From the NCBI GenBank assembly GCA_027579435.1, contig JANBPK010000856.1, positions 1 through 64,000 on the forward strand: 64,000 nt of DNA, given 5' to 3'. Position numbers and translations under genes: made by a program. The notes under the pieces are model-generated. The model did no database searches. It was not told the DNA's origin and was given only the letters and a program-made list of their open reading frames with translations. Of the stretch, positions 40,335 to 50,870 are shown in pieces. The stretch's first letter is position 1. Every line of letters starts with the position of its first letter. This stretch comes from Candolleomyces eurysporus. Lineage: Eukaryota > Basidiomycota > Agaricomycetes > Agaricales > Psathyrellaceae.

Positions 40335-41348
40335 TCTGGACAAAGTGCGTGCTGCTTTCCATTGCCGTCGGATCAGTGCAGGTTTGGGAGAGCCCTTGCT
40401 AAACCTCCGTTCGCGTTTTCATTAGTCAAATCTGACTTTATGCGTCTATAGTTCTCACTATTGCCTCTCTTTTCCGTGCACAAGGAAAGATTGTACTCAT
40501 CAGCGGCGGATGATAGCCACCGGGTCCGCACAGAATGGCGCCAAGGTCTACATTGCTACCCGCAAGGAGAAGCGGCTTTAGGAGGCATCGACAATATCAA
40601 CGAGGTCGCAAGTGGCCTCAAGGCACGGTACATTATCGCCAACTTGAATGTATATTGTTGTCACACCCCTCCCTAACGCCGAAGTTGATTCCAACAATTT
40701 TAGTCGAAGAAAAGATGGGACGCTCTTGTTGAATAGTTCAAGAAGCGGGAGAGCAAGTTTTATGTTCTCATCAACAACCTGGGATCGCGCGGGGAGGTCA
40801 GTTCGAGAACTTGCCTGAAGATAGGGGCTGGGATAACGTGTTTGCCGTGAATGTGAAGGGTATGTTTTACAGCGAATCTCTTTCTCCGTCACCTTCAGGA
40901 ATATGTGAACTTGCAATGTTTACTGACCGCCGGATTGACCGAACTCCTCGCGAAAGACCCGACAAACGCTGACCCAGGACGAGTCATCAACATTTCTTCA
41001 ACCGCCTCAGTAGACCCGTCTGGTGAAGGTCATCTCGGCGCCGACGGAAACGGAACATGGAGCTGTAAGTATCCATGAAACTCTCAGCTCCATACCACTC
41101 AGGAATCTCTCCTTTCTTTCGAATTCTAGACCAACCAAGCAAGGCAGCTGTGAGCCATCTCACCTCGAGCTTGGCCATCAAGTCAGTCAGTCGTTACATC
41201 ACGTACGTCTCATCCTGCATCGTTTCCGACAATTTACTCTTTTGAGGAAATTTTCTTAGTAGTGTCAACGCTATCCTCCCGGGCCTCTTCCCCAGTAAAA
41301 TGACTGCATTCGGGTTCACCACCGCCGGCGACGAGGTCTTGCTCCAGG
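40335..41348 (+). pseudogene. SDR pseudogene, copy 2
   Basis: Follows the six-exon SDR at 32.2 kb base for base in places but is dead. The cofactor loop 'GSGIGKMM' is deleted (text jumps from 'ISGG' to 'IATGS' near 40510), and stops and deletions occur in exons 2 and 3. The last exon is cut at 41348, after 'DEVLLQ', and joined to 3'-flank sequence. The segment with 'VINISSTAS' and 'YQPSKAA' is still recognisable near 40980-41150. Confidence 0.88.
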
Positions 41349-41547
41349 TTCATACTTCTCGCCTAGCCCTTTGGGCTAGGTGTTTTCGCTTTCGACGGTC
41401 TTCAAGTTACGGACACCAGGGCAGAATTTGACGAAGTTGAATTCGTCCCGTTGAAAGAAGATGAATGTATTACATCTACAATTACAGGGCTATCCAGTCT
41501 AAGCTCCTACAGGTCCAGCTAGTTGCAAAAAATGAATTACCATCCCT

Positions 41548-42415
41548 CTATTTTGGGACAGGCCTGACCACCTTAGCGATGAAGAGGTCGAGATCTTGCT
41601 CGTCAGGAGGAACCCTGCTGTAACTGACGAAATCTAACCCAGCAACATCGCAATATCTTTTAATATCCTCCTCGGTGAACCCATAGCGAACGACGAAGTG
41701 TCGATGCTCTTCCTTCAGTTCGACGGGTGGCTCGTTGGGGTTCTGGATGTTGTCGATGATGAGCAGCGTTCCGCCAGGTTTCAAGAACGTTCCTAGGATC
41801 CTGGTCACTTCTTCTGGTCGGTCAAAGTGGTGATATGAGTTAGAGCACTACGATAATGGTTAGTTAATTAAATTTGGCTAAGGCCAATTTCAATGGACTC
41901 GAGTAGTTGTCATTGGACTCACAAAAACGAGGTCAAATTTCTTCCCGGGTAAGATATCCTTGTCCGTAAGGATGTTTGCGACGAACGCGTAAGACTCTTT
42001 GCTTGCACCGAGTTCTTTGAAGACTTGATTGCAACGTTCGACGACAACTGGGCTGATATCGAAGCCCACAATTTCGTGGGAGTAGTTGTACAGTTCCTTG
42101 CACATGAGACCTAGATCGTTGTGACTATAAGCGCCGGGTGGTAATAATTAGCGTTAACAGAACCCTCACCAGCTCCACAGGCAAAATCAAGGACAGAAGT
42201 CGTTTGTTTGTCGAAGGGGNTAGGCTTCTAGCATGGCGACAGCGATCCTAGAATCGCCGTTCAGTCTATTGGTAGCGGTCTTGAAACACTCATACTTGCC
42301 TGGCAGCACGCTCCTTTACGCGCGGATAAGTTTCGAAATTGGCAACGTTCTCGTCGTAGAAAATTCTGTTGGCCGCGGTGAAGTCATGGTTGGCTGGAAG
42401 CGTTGTAGTACTCAT
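41548..42415 (-). CDS. Class I SAM-dependent methyltransferase, copy 2
   Basis: Same plan as copy 1: start at 42415, 'VLDFACGAG' motif I, 'GFDISPVVVERCNQVFKE', 'KFDLVF' before an intron, and an almost identical C-terminal exon (41808-41548). The single N at 42220 sits in 'EAYPF' and must be ignored to keep frame. The one-base frame problem near 42310 is the same as in copy 1, so it predates the duplication. Differences from copy 1 are few and mostly conservative, unlike the neighbouring secreted-protein pair. Confidence 0.68.
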
Positions 42416-43112
42416 CTTCCGTATGAAGACTTTTCCAAGGAGATTGTCAATCGGGAAGAATGCCGGGGAAAAGTTGTGTTTCGGGATGGCTCAACGGTGT
42501 TTTATACCCCTTGAGAGCCTTCTTGAGCCTTAAAACAGAATGATACTGAATTTGACATGTTTCGTCGAAATCAACCCTCCCAGTCAAACCATGGTGTGAT
42601 TAGTAAACACTGCTGCGCACTCAGAGGCTGGGCTTCTGATGGCTATTATCTTTGAATTGAGACTTTCACCTCCGCAGTCGAGTTTAAGTTTCTGAAGCAG
42701 TGGAATCGCACCTTTTTCAGCGAGGATTTCGGCATTTTTCGAGTCATTCGAAGTAGAGGCCGTATTTCGATGTGTCATGATCAGCGTGACGACTGCGCGC
42801 CTGGATAAAGTATGGATGAGGGAGATCGGAGATCCCTCGACCTCAAGGGTCAGACGCGGACAGTATATGTGGTATAAGAATGACCTATCCCTAGCCAGGG
42901 GTGTTTGGTTCAGAATTAACAGAGGGTTAAGCATAAGCGCTGAGATTGGCATCAGCATGGGCGCTGTATAACAAGGAACAACAACGTGTGGTGCTCCTTT
43001 TTCACATTGAAGCGTGGACTTATACCTCTCTGTAGCCCCTCGACCAATGCCTCAGGATTAAATAAGAGCATTTTGTTGCCCAGGAAGCGAGGAGGAGAAG
43101 AAAGAGGTCGTT
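42416..43112. other. Intergenic, matches copy 1 up to about 42.95 kb
   Basis: 42420-42950 corresponds to 34545-35110. From about 42960 copy 2 carries sequence with no counterpart in copy 1. No gene supported. Confidence 0.45.
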
Positions 43113-43517
43113 TTGACTATTCTTTGTGCTCGTATTGGCCGCGGACTTCTTGGATACATCGGAGACATTCGCGGAGAGAAAGAGTCGAATGTGGTCCTCT
43201 CTACAATGTTTGAACCCCTTCAGACACCTCCGCCTCTGCAAAACCCCGAGAAATCCGTCCTTTCGCTATCTTTCTTCACTGACCAGCACGTGGAAACGGA
43301 ATCTCGGCATTTGTTCAAGAATCTAAAACAGAAAGTAGAAGTCATTCGAGGACTTTCTGTGCTGAGGGTGACCGACTTGATATATTCTCCGGACCTCACT
43401 GCTATCCTCGTTTTGGCAGGGTCCATGATCCGTTCTGAACACGCTTACCTAGCCTCGAAGCTCGTCGAGTTCACAAAGAGCGGAGGAATTGCTGGGTTTC
43501 TGGAGCAATCTCCTTGA
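43113..43517 (+). CDS. Unrecognised ORF in copy-2-specific insert
   Basis: A 134-codon frame with a protein-like second half ('LSLSFFTDQHVETESRHLFK', 'LVEFTKSGGIAGF'), alternating hydrophobic and charged residues and no low complexity. It ends in a stop after 'LEQSP' and may be the first part of a longer lost gene. No motif is recognised. It has no counterpart in copy 1, so it was inserted into copy 2 or deleted from copy 1. Start uncertain: an internal Met at 43206 begins just before the conserved-looking part. Confidence 0.4.
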   Translation: MTILCARIGRGLLGYIGDIRGEKESNVVLSTMFEPLQTPPPLQNPEKSVLSLSFFTDQHVETESRHLFKNLKQKVEVIRGLSVLRVTDLIYSPDLTAILVLAGSMIRSEHAYLASKLVEFTKSGGIAGFLEQSP

Positions 43518-44094
43518 GGGTGCATTTTCGAATCTCCCAGAGTAGGGTTTGTGTACTGCATTAGAGGACAACAAGAAAACCTACGTGAAGTGGCCGATGT
43601 GTTGCACGGCGAATTCTGAGGTATTTTTGACAGGAACTAGAGCAGGAGCGGAAAATAGCGGTCGGAGTGGTGGCTGCAGATGCCAGAAGCACCGTCTTCA
43701 AGTTGGCACGCAACCGTGACGAACCCCCGTAGTACCCGAGTCAAAAATGCCTCGGAATTAGGTTCTTGTCAAGGTCCATGGTGGAGGGAGCGGAAGATTT
43801 CTTCAATCTTCGCCAGCTCGCACGCGAATCAATAAACGCAACTTGCTGGGAAGGATCTAAGGATCTGTCAGACGATGAATAGAATTCATGGTAAAAGTAG
43901 TTTGAAAAAAGCTTGTAAAGAGAGACACAGGTAAGAAAACAGAGTAACACAGCGCAACCCCACACCCTAATAATACGAACAACCATAAATCATATTAGGG
44001 GCTTGCATCTGGAGGAGATCATGGTGTGCGCTACATGCCTAGGGTTCCTGACTGTCCAGGAGCATTATACACTAGATGTATAGGCCGCATACAT
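43518..44094. other. Intergenic 3' flank of kinase-fold copy 2
   Basis: No gene seen. The 81-codon minus frame at 43986-43741 starts with a hydrophobic stretch but has no other support. Confidence 0.35.
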
Positions 44095-44992
44095 TTAATT
44101 GAATTCTATTCCTTTCTGCCTCAAAGTAATCTTGAGGTGTTCCACATCGTTCGCAAAGCTCGACGAGAACGCCCACTTCTCCTCTGTATCGTAATTTTCT
44201 CTCACTGCCCCGCATCCAAAGTCAATCAACACCGCCCGTGTTGGTTCATCCACGGGGGAAAGAAGGATGTTTTTCGCGATCATGTCGTCGTGGATGACCC
44301 CATTCTCGACAAACTTTGAGACGGCGTCCACTAGGGGTTGAAATACAGCGGGCGAAATGGCGCTGGCTTCGGCGGGCATCAATCGTTCCAATGTTCGGCC
44401 GGGTAAGTATTCCATAACCACAGCAAACGGCTCGATAGCCCGGGTTGCAGGTGGGAGGACTATCAGCCCAGATTCGAACAATTTGGGGATGACGGTGCCC
44501 TGAAAGCTTTCTAGCTTTCGCAAGCACGCCACTTCGCTCTCCCAACACGTCTTGAGGAGGCGGTAGAAGTTCTCCTCGTAGACCCAAGGCTCTACGACGT
44601 CTTCATAAATCATATCTTCGTCAAAGTCGTCGGGCACGCTGCCGGACTCGACTTGCTTTCGTCGTTCTGCCGCTTGGGTCTCCGCATCTAAGGACCAGAA
44701 TCGGATCGGTCGCTGGGACTTTGGGGTGGGGGGNTAGACGATCGTCCAGGTATCGAGGATCGTATATTTTGAGGATGACCTCGGGAGGAAGTCTTTGTTT
44801 CTCCGTCTCGGATACTGGGCGAGCGAGGTAGACCTGCGACTTGGTGAATGGGGTGAAGGGCTGGATGATTTCAAATTGGAGCGCCTGATTGGACGCTGTG
44901 CGCAAGGTGACTGTGGATCGAACTGGAAGAGGATCGCCAAGTATGGACGATACACGGCACGTCGTCGCGGAATTTGCCTGTTCTGGAGGCAT
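44095..44992 (-). CDS. Protein-kinase-fold protein, copy 2
   Basis: ATG at 44992 ('MPPEQANSATTCRVSSILGD'). Ignoring the N at 44734 (between 'DDRL' and 'PPTPK') the frame is continuous for about 298 residues and aligns over its whole length with copy 1. The Lys in 'VILKIYDPRY' and the DFG in 'LIDFGCG' are kept. The catalytic loop reads 'GVIHDDMIAKNILL', HDD with the Asn kept, compared with HND in copy 1. Both copies therefore keep the residues needed for phosphotransfer. Neighbours are as in copy 1. Confidence 0.75.
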
Positions 44993-45841
44993 TTTGAGCA
45001 CGCCTTACTGAGACAGTTGGGGGAGGGAAGCAAGCTTGGTGCAACGATCGATTTTGAGGTTTTCAATCATGAAATCCCGGCTCGGACTCCGAGATCTAAC
45101 TGTCCGCGTACTTCGCGTTTTGATATATCAGTGATATGTGACCAGCACAATAGGAGCCTAAAATCCCGTACTATTTCCGTGGGGCAAGAGCGAAGATCCC
45201 GGCGATAGGTTTACACCATGACAATCAACAAGGCTAGGTAATAATTCGCGAGTCTGTCGTATCCAGCGTGGTCCTTCAACTTGAGCGTGCGTAGGTGTAC
45301 AGAACTCGAAATGATAAAGCAGGAAGTCCGTAGGTATCTGGCTACTGTGATATTTTCTCGGATATGTGCAGAACCATTAATTGCCCGCTCCTGCCTCCTG
45401 CCTCAGTTCCGCGCTTGCTCATTTTAGTATCGAGGTGAGGAAGGTATCGATCTGATCGTTGCTTTATCATAAGTTCCGTCCGACGCTGTAGTTTCCGCCG
45501 TGGTGACCTACTTGAGCGCTTCAGCGCGGATCCTCGAGTTTTTTTTTTTCTTTCTTTTTTTTGGGCTGGATCGATACGCCCAGCGCACTTATACCAAATC
45601 TCTAAAAAACCTTTCCCATCAGCAGCAGAGGTATAAAAAGACGCTGGTTTGACCACCGGCTCCTTAGTTCGCCTGGTGCTACTCACACTCATAAACATTC
45701 AGTAAGCGAGAGCTGCATCGCACATCCTTTGCCAAAGAATTCACATTCTTGTTGTTCTCTGACAGACATTCAACTACGGGCTGGTCCCTTTGAAGCTACT
45801 TTCTTCCTACTAACTCCCCCTGTCTACTTAAATCAACAGCC
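44993..45841. other. Intergenic, shortened relative to copy 1
   Basis: Aligns with 36488-36860 and 37690-38069, lacking the extra 0.7 kb of copy 1. Carries a T-rich run (45540-45560) and a TATA-like 'ggtataaaaag' near 45630. No gene. Confidence 0.5.
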
Positions 45842-46555
45842 ATGCGTTTTGCGGCGACTTTACTTTACTGCCTTTCTTTCGGTGCTGTTGTCACCTTTGC
45901 CTTACCGGTGCGTTGGCCTGACATCTGTTAAATATGTATGGACAATTTGACGCTCCTGTAGACCCTAGTGTCTCGCAGCTATGACCTCGCAGAGCGGAGT
46001 GCTGGCTCGGACCTTGAGGGAATCATCGACGAAGTCAGTGCACGCGCACCCACGGAATTAGGCTTTGACTTGGAGTTCCAAGAACGGCAACTTGAGGATA
46101 GCTTCCTGTATTCTCGGGCTCCTTTGGTACGTGCAAGTTGCTGAGCTTCTCAGACTATCAATACGGAGACAAACCCGCTAAAATTGAGATAGGCCAAAAA
46201 AACAAAGAAGAAGCTGGAGGAAGCTCTCGACGTGATGGAGGCCGAGACTGTATCATGGAGCTGGGGCGCGCAGTGGGACAAGGGTCACGGCGGCAACACC
46301 AGTCAGCTCCAGGGCTATAAACCAGGTTCCAGGCGCGACACCCAGGGCTCATTGCTCTTCTGGGTCGGTCTCTTCAACACCGCAGGCAAGGAAATTACTG
46401 GCTCTCCCTTGATTCAGGCAAATTTTGCCACAGAGCCTGACACTGCGACGGCTGTCGCAGCTTTGAGGGCTGCGCTCCAGGTATGCAGATATGCTCCTAC
46501 ACTCATTGACATAGATAGAACTGATGTTTGAATGTTTGCCCGGTAGAACGCTTGA
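45842..46555 (+). CDS. Small secreted protein, copy 2
   Basis: Exons 45842-45907, 45962-46126, 46193-46480 and 46547-46555, about 175 residues. The signal peptide 'MRFAATLLYCLSFGAVVTFA' is nearly the same as copy 1. Exon 2 is similar ('YDLAERSAGSDLEG'), while exon 3 is much changed ('LEEALDVMEAETVSWSWGAQ', 'GSRRDTQGSLLFWVGLF') yet ends with the same 'FATEPDTATAVAALRAALQ'. Frame, splice sites and the Asn-Ala-stop last exon are all kept, so both copies look functional. Likely extracellular; no known domain. Confidence 0.8.
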
Positions 46556-47432
46556 GAAGATGTGGTGAAGGGTGGAGGTTGGATGTGGCGAATTGTAGGA
46601 GGCTTGGATTGTAATAGTATGTGGTGAACGGAAGGAAACAGCATGAAGAACACATTCTCTGTGTGTTCGGATGCTGTTGCCAGTCGTCACACTGTAACTA
46701 CCTCTGACTCGTTGAAAACACAAGTGTGAAATCAGGACTCACGCATCACAGACTTGGCTGCCGAATAATACAGCTTTCGCACCGGGAAAGGTGAGTAATT
46801 ACACACTGAAGACGCCGGCCGTGATTATCAACAGCGAGAAGCAATGGGAATGCCAGAGAGGCTAGAGAGTAGGCATCTTGCTCTCTCATGCTGTCTTTCC
46901 AGAAGTTTTGCTGTGCTTCATGACTGTTCGTGAGCAAGGTCCGCTCGCTCAGAGATCGGCGAACATCCCGCATTTGGTCGGCAACGGCGTTGCCCTAGAA
47001 ACGCCCATACGCACAGCCACTCTACCGTCTTAGAATCTTTCCTTGATCTTTCCCCTGTCCATCATCTCAGGAACGTACTCAAAGCTTCCCTCGACAGAAT
47101 CCACGGTAATCATGGAAAAGAACTCCCATATCAACCTCTTCTTCCAGCTTCTACCCTGGAACCTTGGCCATCCCCCACTCCACGGCCTATTGTTAAGCCG
47201 GCACACAGACCAGCTACATCTACCTGAACGGCCCACTCAACAGTAAACGCACACATAGTGACAGCGTTTGAACGCGACGGGACATCAAAAAANCCAAGCG
47301 AAATTGGAAAATGTCAGTATTCCGCTCAACGTACATAGCCCCTGCCATGTCACCCGCTTACAGCACCCTCTATTTAATTCCCCCCTGTCCAGGTCGTCAT
47401 CTCATCACCGAACCCAAGAAACCCAACCAACG
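46556..47432 (-). pseudogene. Possible minus-strand gene remnant, copy 2
   Basis: Counterpart of 38.8-39.5 kb: 'MRDVRRSLSERTLLTNSHEA' (46973-46746) and, separated by a possible intron, 'VEGSFEYVPEMMDRGKIKER' (to 47030). Near 47256 a Met begins 'MCAFTVEWAVQ'. Stops differ between copies. No family recognised and no full model. The right edge also holds the promoter of the next gene ('ctctatttaattcc' at 47370). Confidence 0.35.
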
Positions 47433-50163
47433 ATGAGCACAGGAGCCACACGCAGCCACACGTCGCTCAACGCAGCGTCGAACGCGATGGAGCCCGTCGT
47501 GAACAACCCAGCGCTCTCCACCGCCATCGAGGTCTTCTCTAGCCTTTCCGATGTAGGCAAGGCGATCCCTTTCGTCGCCCCTGCCTTCATCCTCCTCAAA
47601 ATTATCATCGACATCGAGCGCCGCGCTCAAGATGTCGACGCCAAATGCAACGACATCCTCGAACGTATAACCTTCTTGCTCAGTCACCTTCCCATCGTCC
47701 GAAAGATGCACGACGAGGGAACGTTGATGCAGGCGACGAAGCAGGTCGTGGAGAGGATGAACGAGGCTGTCAAAGGTGCTGCGGCGTTGATCGCTGCGTA
47801 CCGAAAGCAGTCCCCTATTGCGAGGAGATTGAGCATCAGCAATAGGGAGAAGTTCTCCACCTGCGCAGACGCTCTGAATGTGTGCTGCAGCGACCTGTTA
47901 CTGAGCCTGCAGATTCGACAGTCGCAGCAGTTGGACGCGTTGACGAACAGGGGGGTTCCTTTGGATGACGATGACCAGGCCGCGATGACTTTCGTTGAAA
48001 CGCATGGAGGGGACTTTGAGGCCGTTCAGTACGATAGGGAGTTGGTGAAGGAGTTTGCGGAGGAGAGGCATTTGCCTATGGACGATTCGGTTATGGGAGA
48101 ATTGGAGGATGGGGTTGTGGCGGAGGCTGTTGGGCAGGTCTCGGCGCGTCTCGAGACGATTGTGAAGGACAATTTGAGCGCGGCGATTGCAGGAGGGTTG
48201 AAGGACTTGGCTGCACAGCTAACAACCGTCCAGCAGGAACAGTCGTTCGTCTGTGTTCAATGCGAGCTGAGTTTTACCCGATTATCCAACCATCCCAAGG
48301 CTTGCTCCTACCACAAGGCGCCCTATGACTCCTGGTCGAAGAGCTACGGGTGTTGCGATACTGCTCACCCCTGCCAGTGCTCATCCCATCGAGAAAAGCA
48401 CCACTGCGACTACCCATACGGTACCTTCTTCCCTCGGGTGTGGGCTATCAACAACTATGTCGACACAACGGACGATTGGGCGTCAGTGACGGATACGAGT
48501 CTCGAGGAAGAGGGAGGGACAACGGAGAAGGCCTCAGTCGGACAACTCTTGCGATGGAAATCTCGAGGAGAACGCCTCAAAAGCCCAACAATCCTCATCT
48601 CCGTTGGTACGGTACGCTGGGCAGAGAGATACTACTTCAACACCTTCACCCTCGAAGACCTGCAAAACATCTCGAAATCAGTCCGGCATTCCAAGAGGAC
48701 CCTCATTTTCAGGACCTCGCCTAGCGAAGATGCGTACGCGAGTGCGGAGTGGATCTTGGCCGTGTCCGGGAAGATCACTGGTGTCAGGATCACTGCGAAA
48801 GCCAACACTTCCTCGACACCCTTCGTTCGTGTTTGCCCTATCGACCTCGCGACTGGACAGAAATCCGGAGACGTTCTCGCGGTTTCCGAGGGAGGACTCC
48901 GGTCGTACGCGCCAGCTTCGCCTTACGTCCTCCCAGAGACGCTTCGCGTGGGTCCAGAACTGAAGGACACCCCTCTGCGTGCGGCGCGCAAGGACTTCAA
49001 GACGAGGACCAGCTCGCCGGGGTTGCGTGTTATCATGCGGAGTGTGGACGAGCCACCGTTAGCTGCGAATCCGCAGATGGGGAGTGCGAGGTTCGACTAC
49101 ATGGTTGGGACGGTGTCAGTGTTCAATAATAATGCACCGGGCTCGAACGTTCCTATCACCATCGCTGCCGCCAAAGCTGCGTTCAGATACGTTGGGGAGA
49201 AGCAGTATACGGACGTTGAGAGCGAGGGGTTCAAGATTGTGGACGGTGCCCAGTTCCCGTTGACGATCGACCCGAGGCAAAGCGTCACCTTCAAATTCGA
49301 GGCGGCGATTCCGAGGACGGAGGAGGATGTGAAGAAGGACGTGAGGTGGTGGAACCCCAGAGCGTTTTGTGCACGACACCGACCTCTGCGCGTGAGGTTC
49401 GTCTTGGAGGATATCGAGGGAGAGGAGGCGTCGCTGGTGTCGGAGTATGTGTTCAAACCCTTCCCATTCTCAGAGAAGAAGGAGAACGATTTGGCGACGT
49501 TTTGGTTCGACGAACCTGATATGATTTCGAGGAACATGATCGCCGTGTCCCCGGGAGACTCGAGCGATGTGGTGGCGAAAATCGACGGACAGGAGGTGAA
49601 GGTGAATCAGCTCCAGCAGTTGGTTTACAAGGCTCTCAAGACTGGGAAGACCGAGATAGACCTGGAGATAGGTAGAGAGAAGGGCTATGGCGAGTGGGAG
49701 TGGAAGGCCTCGGCGTTGGTGGATATTTCGTGTCGCCGAGTATATGCGTTCAAGGTTCTTTTGCACGAAGGGAAAAGCGTCCCCGAGGAGAAGAGGAGGT
49801 TCGCGTGCCTGGGATACGTGCTATGCCCAGATTATGGAGACGTCATCCCGGGCAAGACCAGGCCAGTTAGTTATGCGACAGAGAGCATCAGGCTGCCCCC
49901 TCTTCAGCCATACGTCCCAGTGGAGTATCCTGTGGACGACAAGGTGGATGACTGGAAACCTGTGGTTCCTCCAAAGCCTGCTAGAACCTTGAGCAGCAGC
50001 AACGGAGTCCCCCCNGTCGCCGAGTGTGATGTCCAACGGAACGGCAGTACCGTTGCAGATACCAGATGAGTTGAGCACCAGACTCGCGTCGCTGGATGTC
50101 AACCTCGGTAGGATAGCAGATGCATTAGAGCAGTTAGTTGGGGCACTTCAGGTTAGAAGGTAG
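47433..50163 (+). CDS. HeLo/MLKL-like N-terminal domain protein with Cys/His-rich zinc-like module
   Basis: About 909 residues if the N at 50015 is ignored; the frame after it gives a natural end 'ADALEQLVGALQVRR'. Residues about 27-210 ('SDVGKAIPFVAPAFILLKII', 'AQDVDAKCNDILERI') match the helical N-terminal domain common in Agaricomycete signalling proteins and annotated as MLKL-NTD/HeLo-like, a domain class that can permeabilise membranes. Near residues 272-335 is a Cys/His module ('CVQCELSF', 'HPKACSYH', 'GCCDTAHPCQCSSH') that recalls CHORD-type zinc binding. The rest is long, beta-rich and unrecognised, ending in a short amphipathic helix. Single exon. It may be a cell-death effector or adaptor; this is inference. 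Copy 1 of the gene is dead. Confidence 0.7.
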
Positions 50164-50870
50164 AAAATTTGAGCCCTTTGTATATCGCTAGATTGTGTGT
50201 ACAGTATCCTTTGTACGTATACCCTGGAGTGGTTCAATTCCTAGAATATAAAATTCCCAATTTCCTTCGGATTTTAACTTTATTTGGTCCAGACCTTCGA
50301 TACCAAACAGACGCACGGACCACGCCTCGGCAGGTATATATATCCACGCGGCGTTGCGCTTCATTCTTCCTTCACCGCACTCAAGTCAAATTGCAGACCT
50401 CAAGCCCTTTCTCATTCTAGGCTTGGTCTGTGCCAAAGTAGTGCTGAAATTGTCGCTGGACGTCTTGAAGCTCGTCTATCTCGTTTATGGGATGGTCACC
50501 GTTTGCCTTTTGGTCGATGAAGGGGAACAGAGCCGGTGGTTCATACATCTCCATTTTTTTACTGAAGCCGTTTGCTCCCTATAGTCTCATTAAAACACGA
50601 TGTTACCCTGTTCTTTGGTATTGAAATTTAGCCCTTGTTGGGAGCACTGCGCGCACCCGAAGAACAGATGAACGATTGAATCCGATAGGTAAGTTCAAAC
50701 TCTAACTCGACTTCCTGTCGACTTGATCCAAGCTAGCGCCACAATGCTGGCTGAATGTTTACATACTAACAGTAGGCGTGCTGCTGCCTGACAGCCTCCA
50801 TTCAGGGACCTTTTATAAGTGGGGTTGGAATTTATTCCTATGTCATTCCCATTCGTTTGGGACCGCCCTA
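50164..50870. other. Intergenic
   Basis: No gene seen. 'aggtaagttc' near 50688 and a following AG could mark a 5'-UTR intron of the membrane-protein gene. Confidence 0.35.

Larger units (their letters stand above)
31825..48000. repeat. Tandem segmental duplication, unit about 8.2 kb
   Basis: Copy 1 runs about 31825-40000 and copy 2 about 40000-48000. Matching pairs in order are: SDR (32194 and 40335), methyltransferase (34541 and 42415), kinase-fold gene (36487 and 44992), small secreted protein (38070 and 45842), minus-strand remnant (39210 and 46973), HeLo/MLKL-like gene start (39500 and 47550). Copy 1 has about 0.7 kb extra near 36.9-37.6 kb and copy 2 about 0.7 kb extra near 43.0-43.9 kb. 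Confidence 0.9.

Noticed and set aside
34725..42958. Open frame shared by both duplicated blocks (34952-34725 and 42958-42584) encoding 'CGGESLNSKIIAI'
   Set aside because: Most differences between copies change the amino acid and no start is shared; it looks like conserved non-coding sequence of the duplication.
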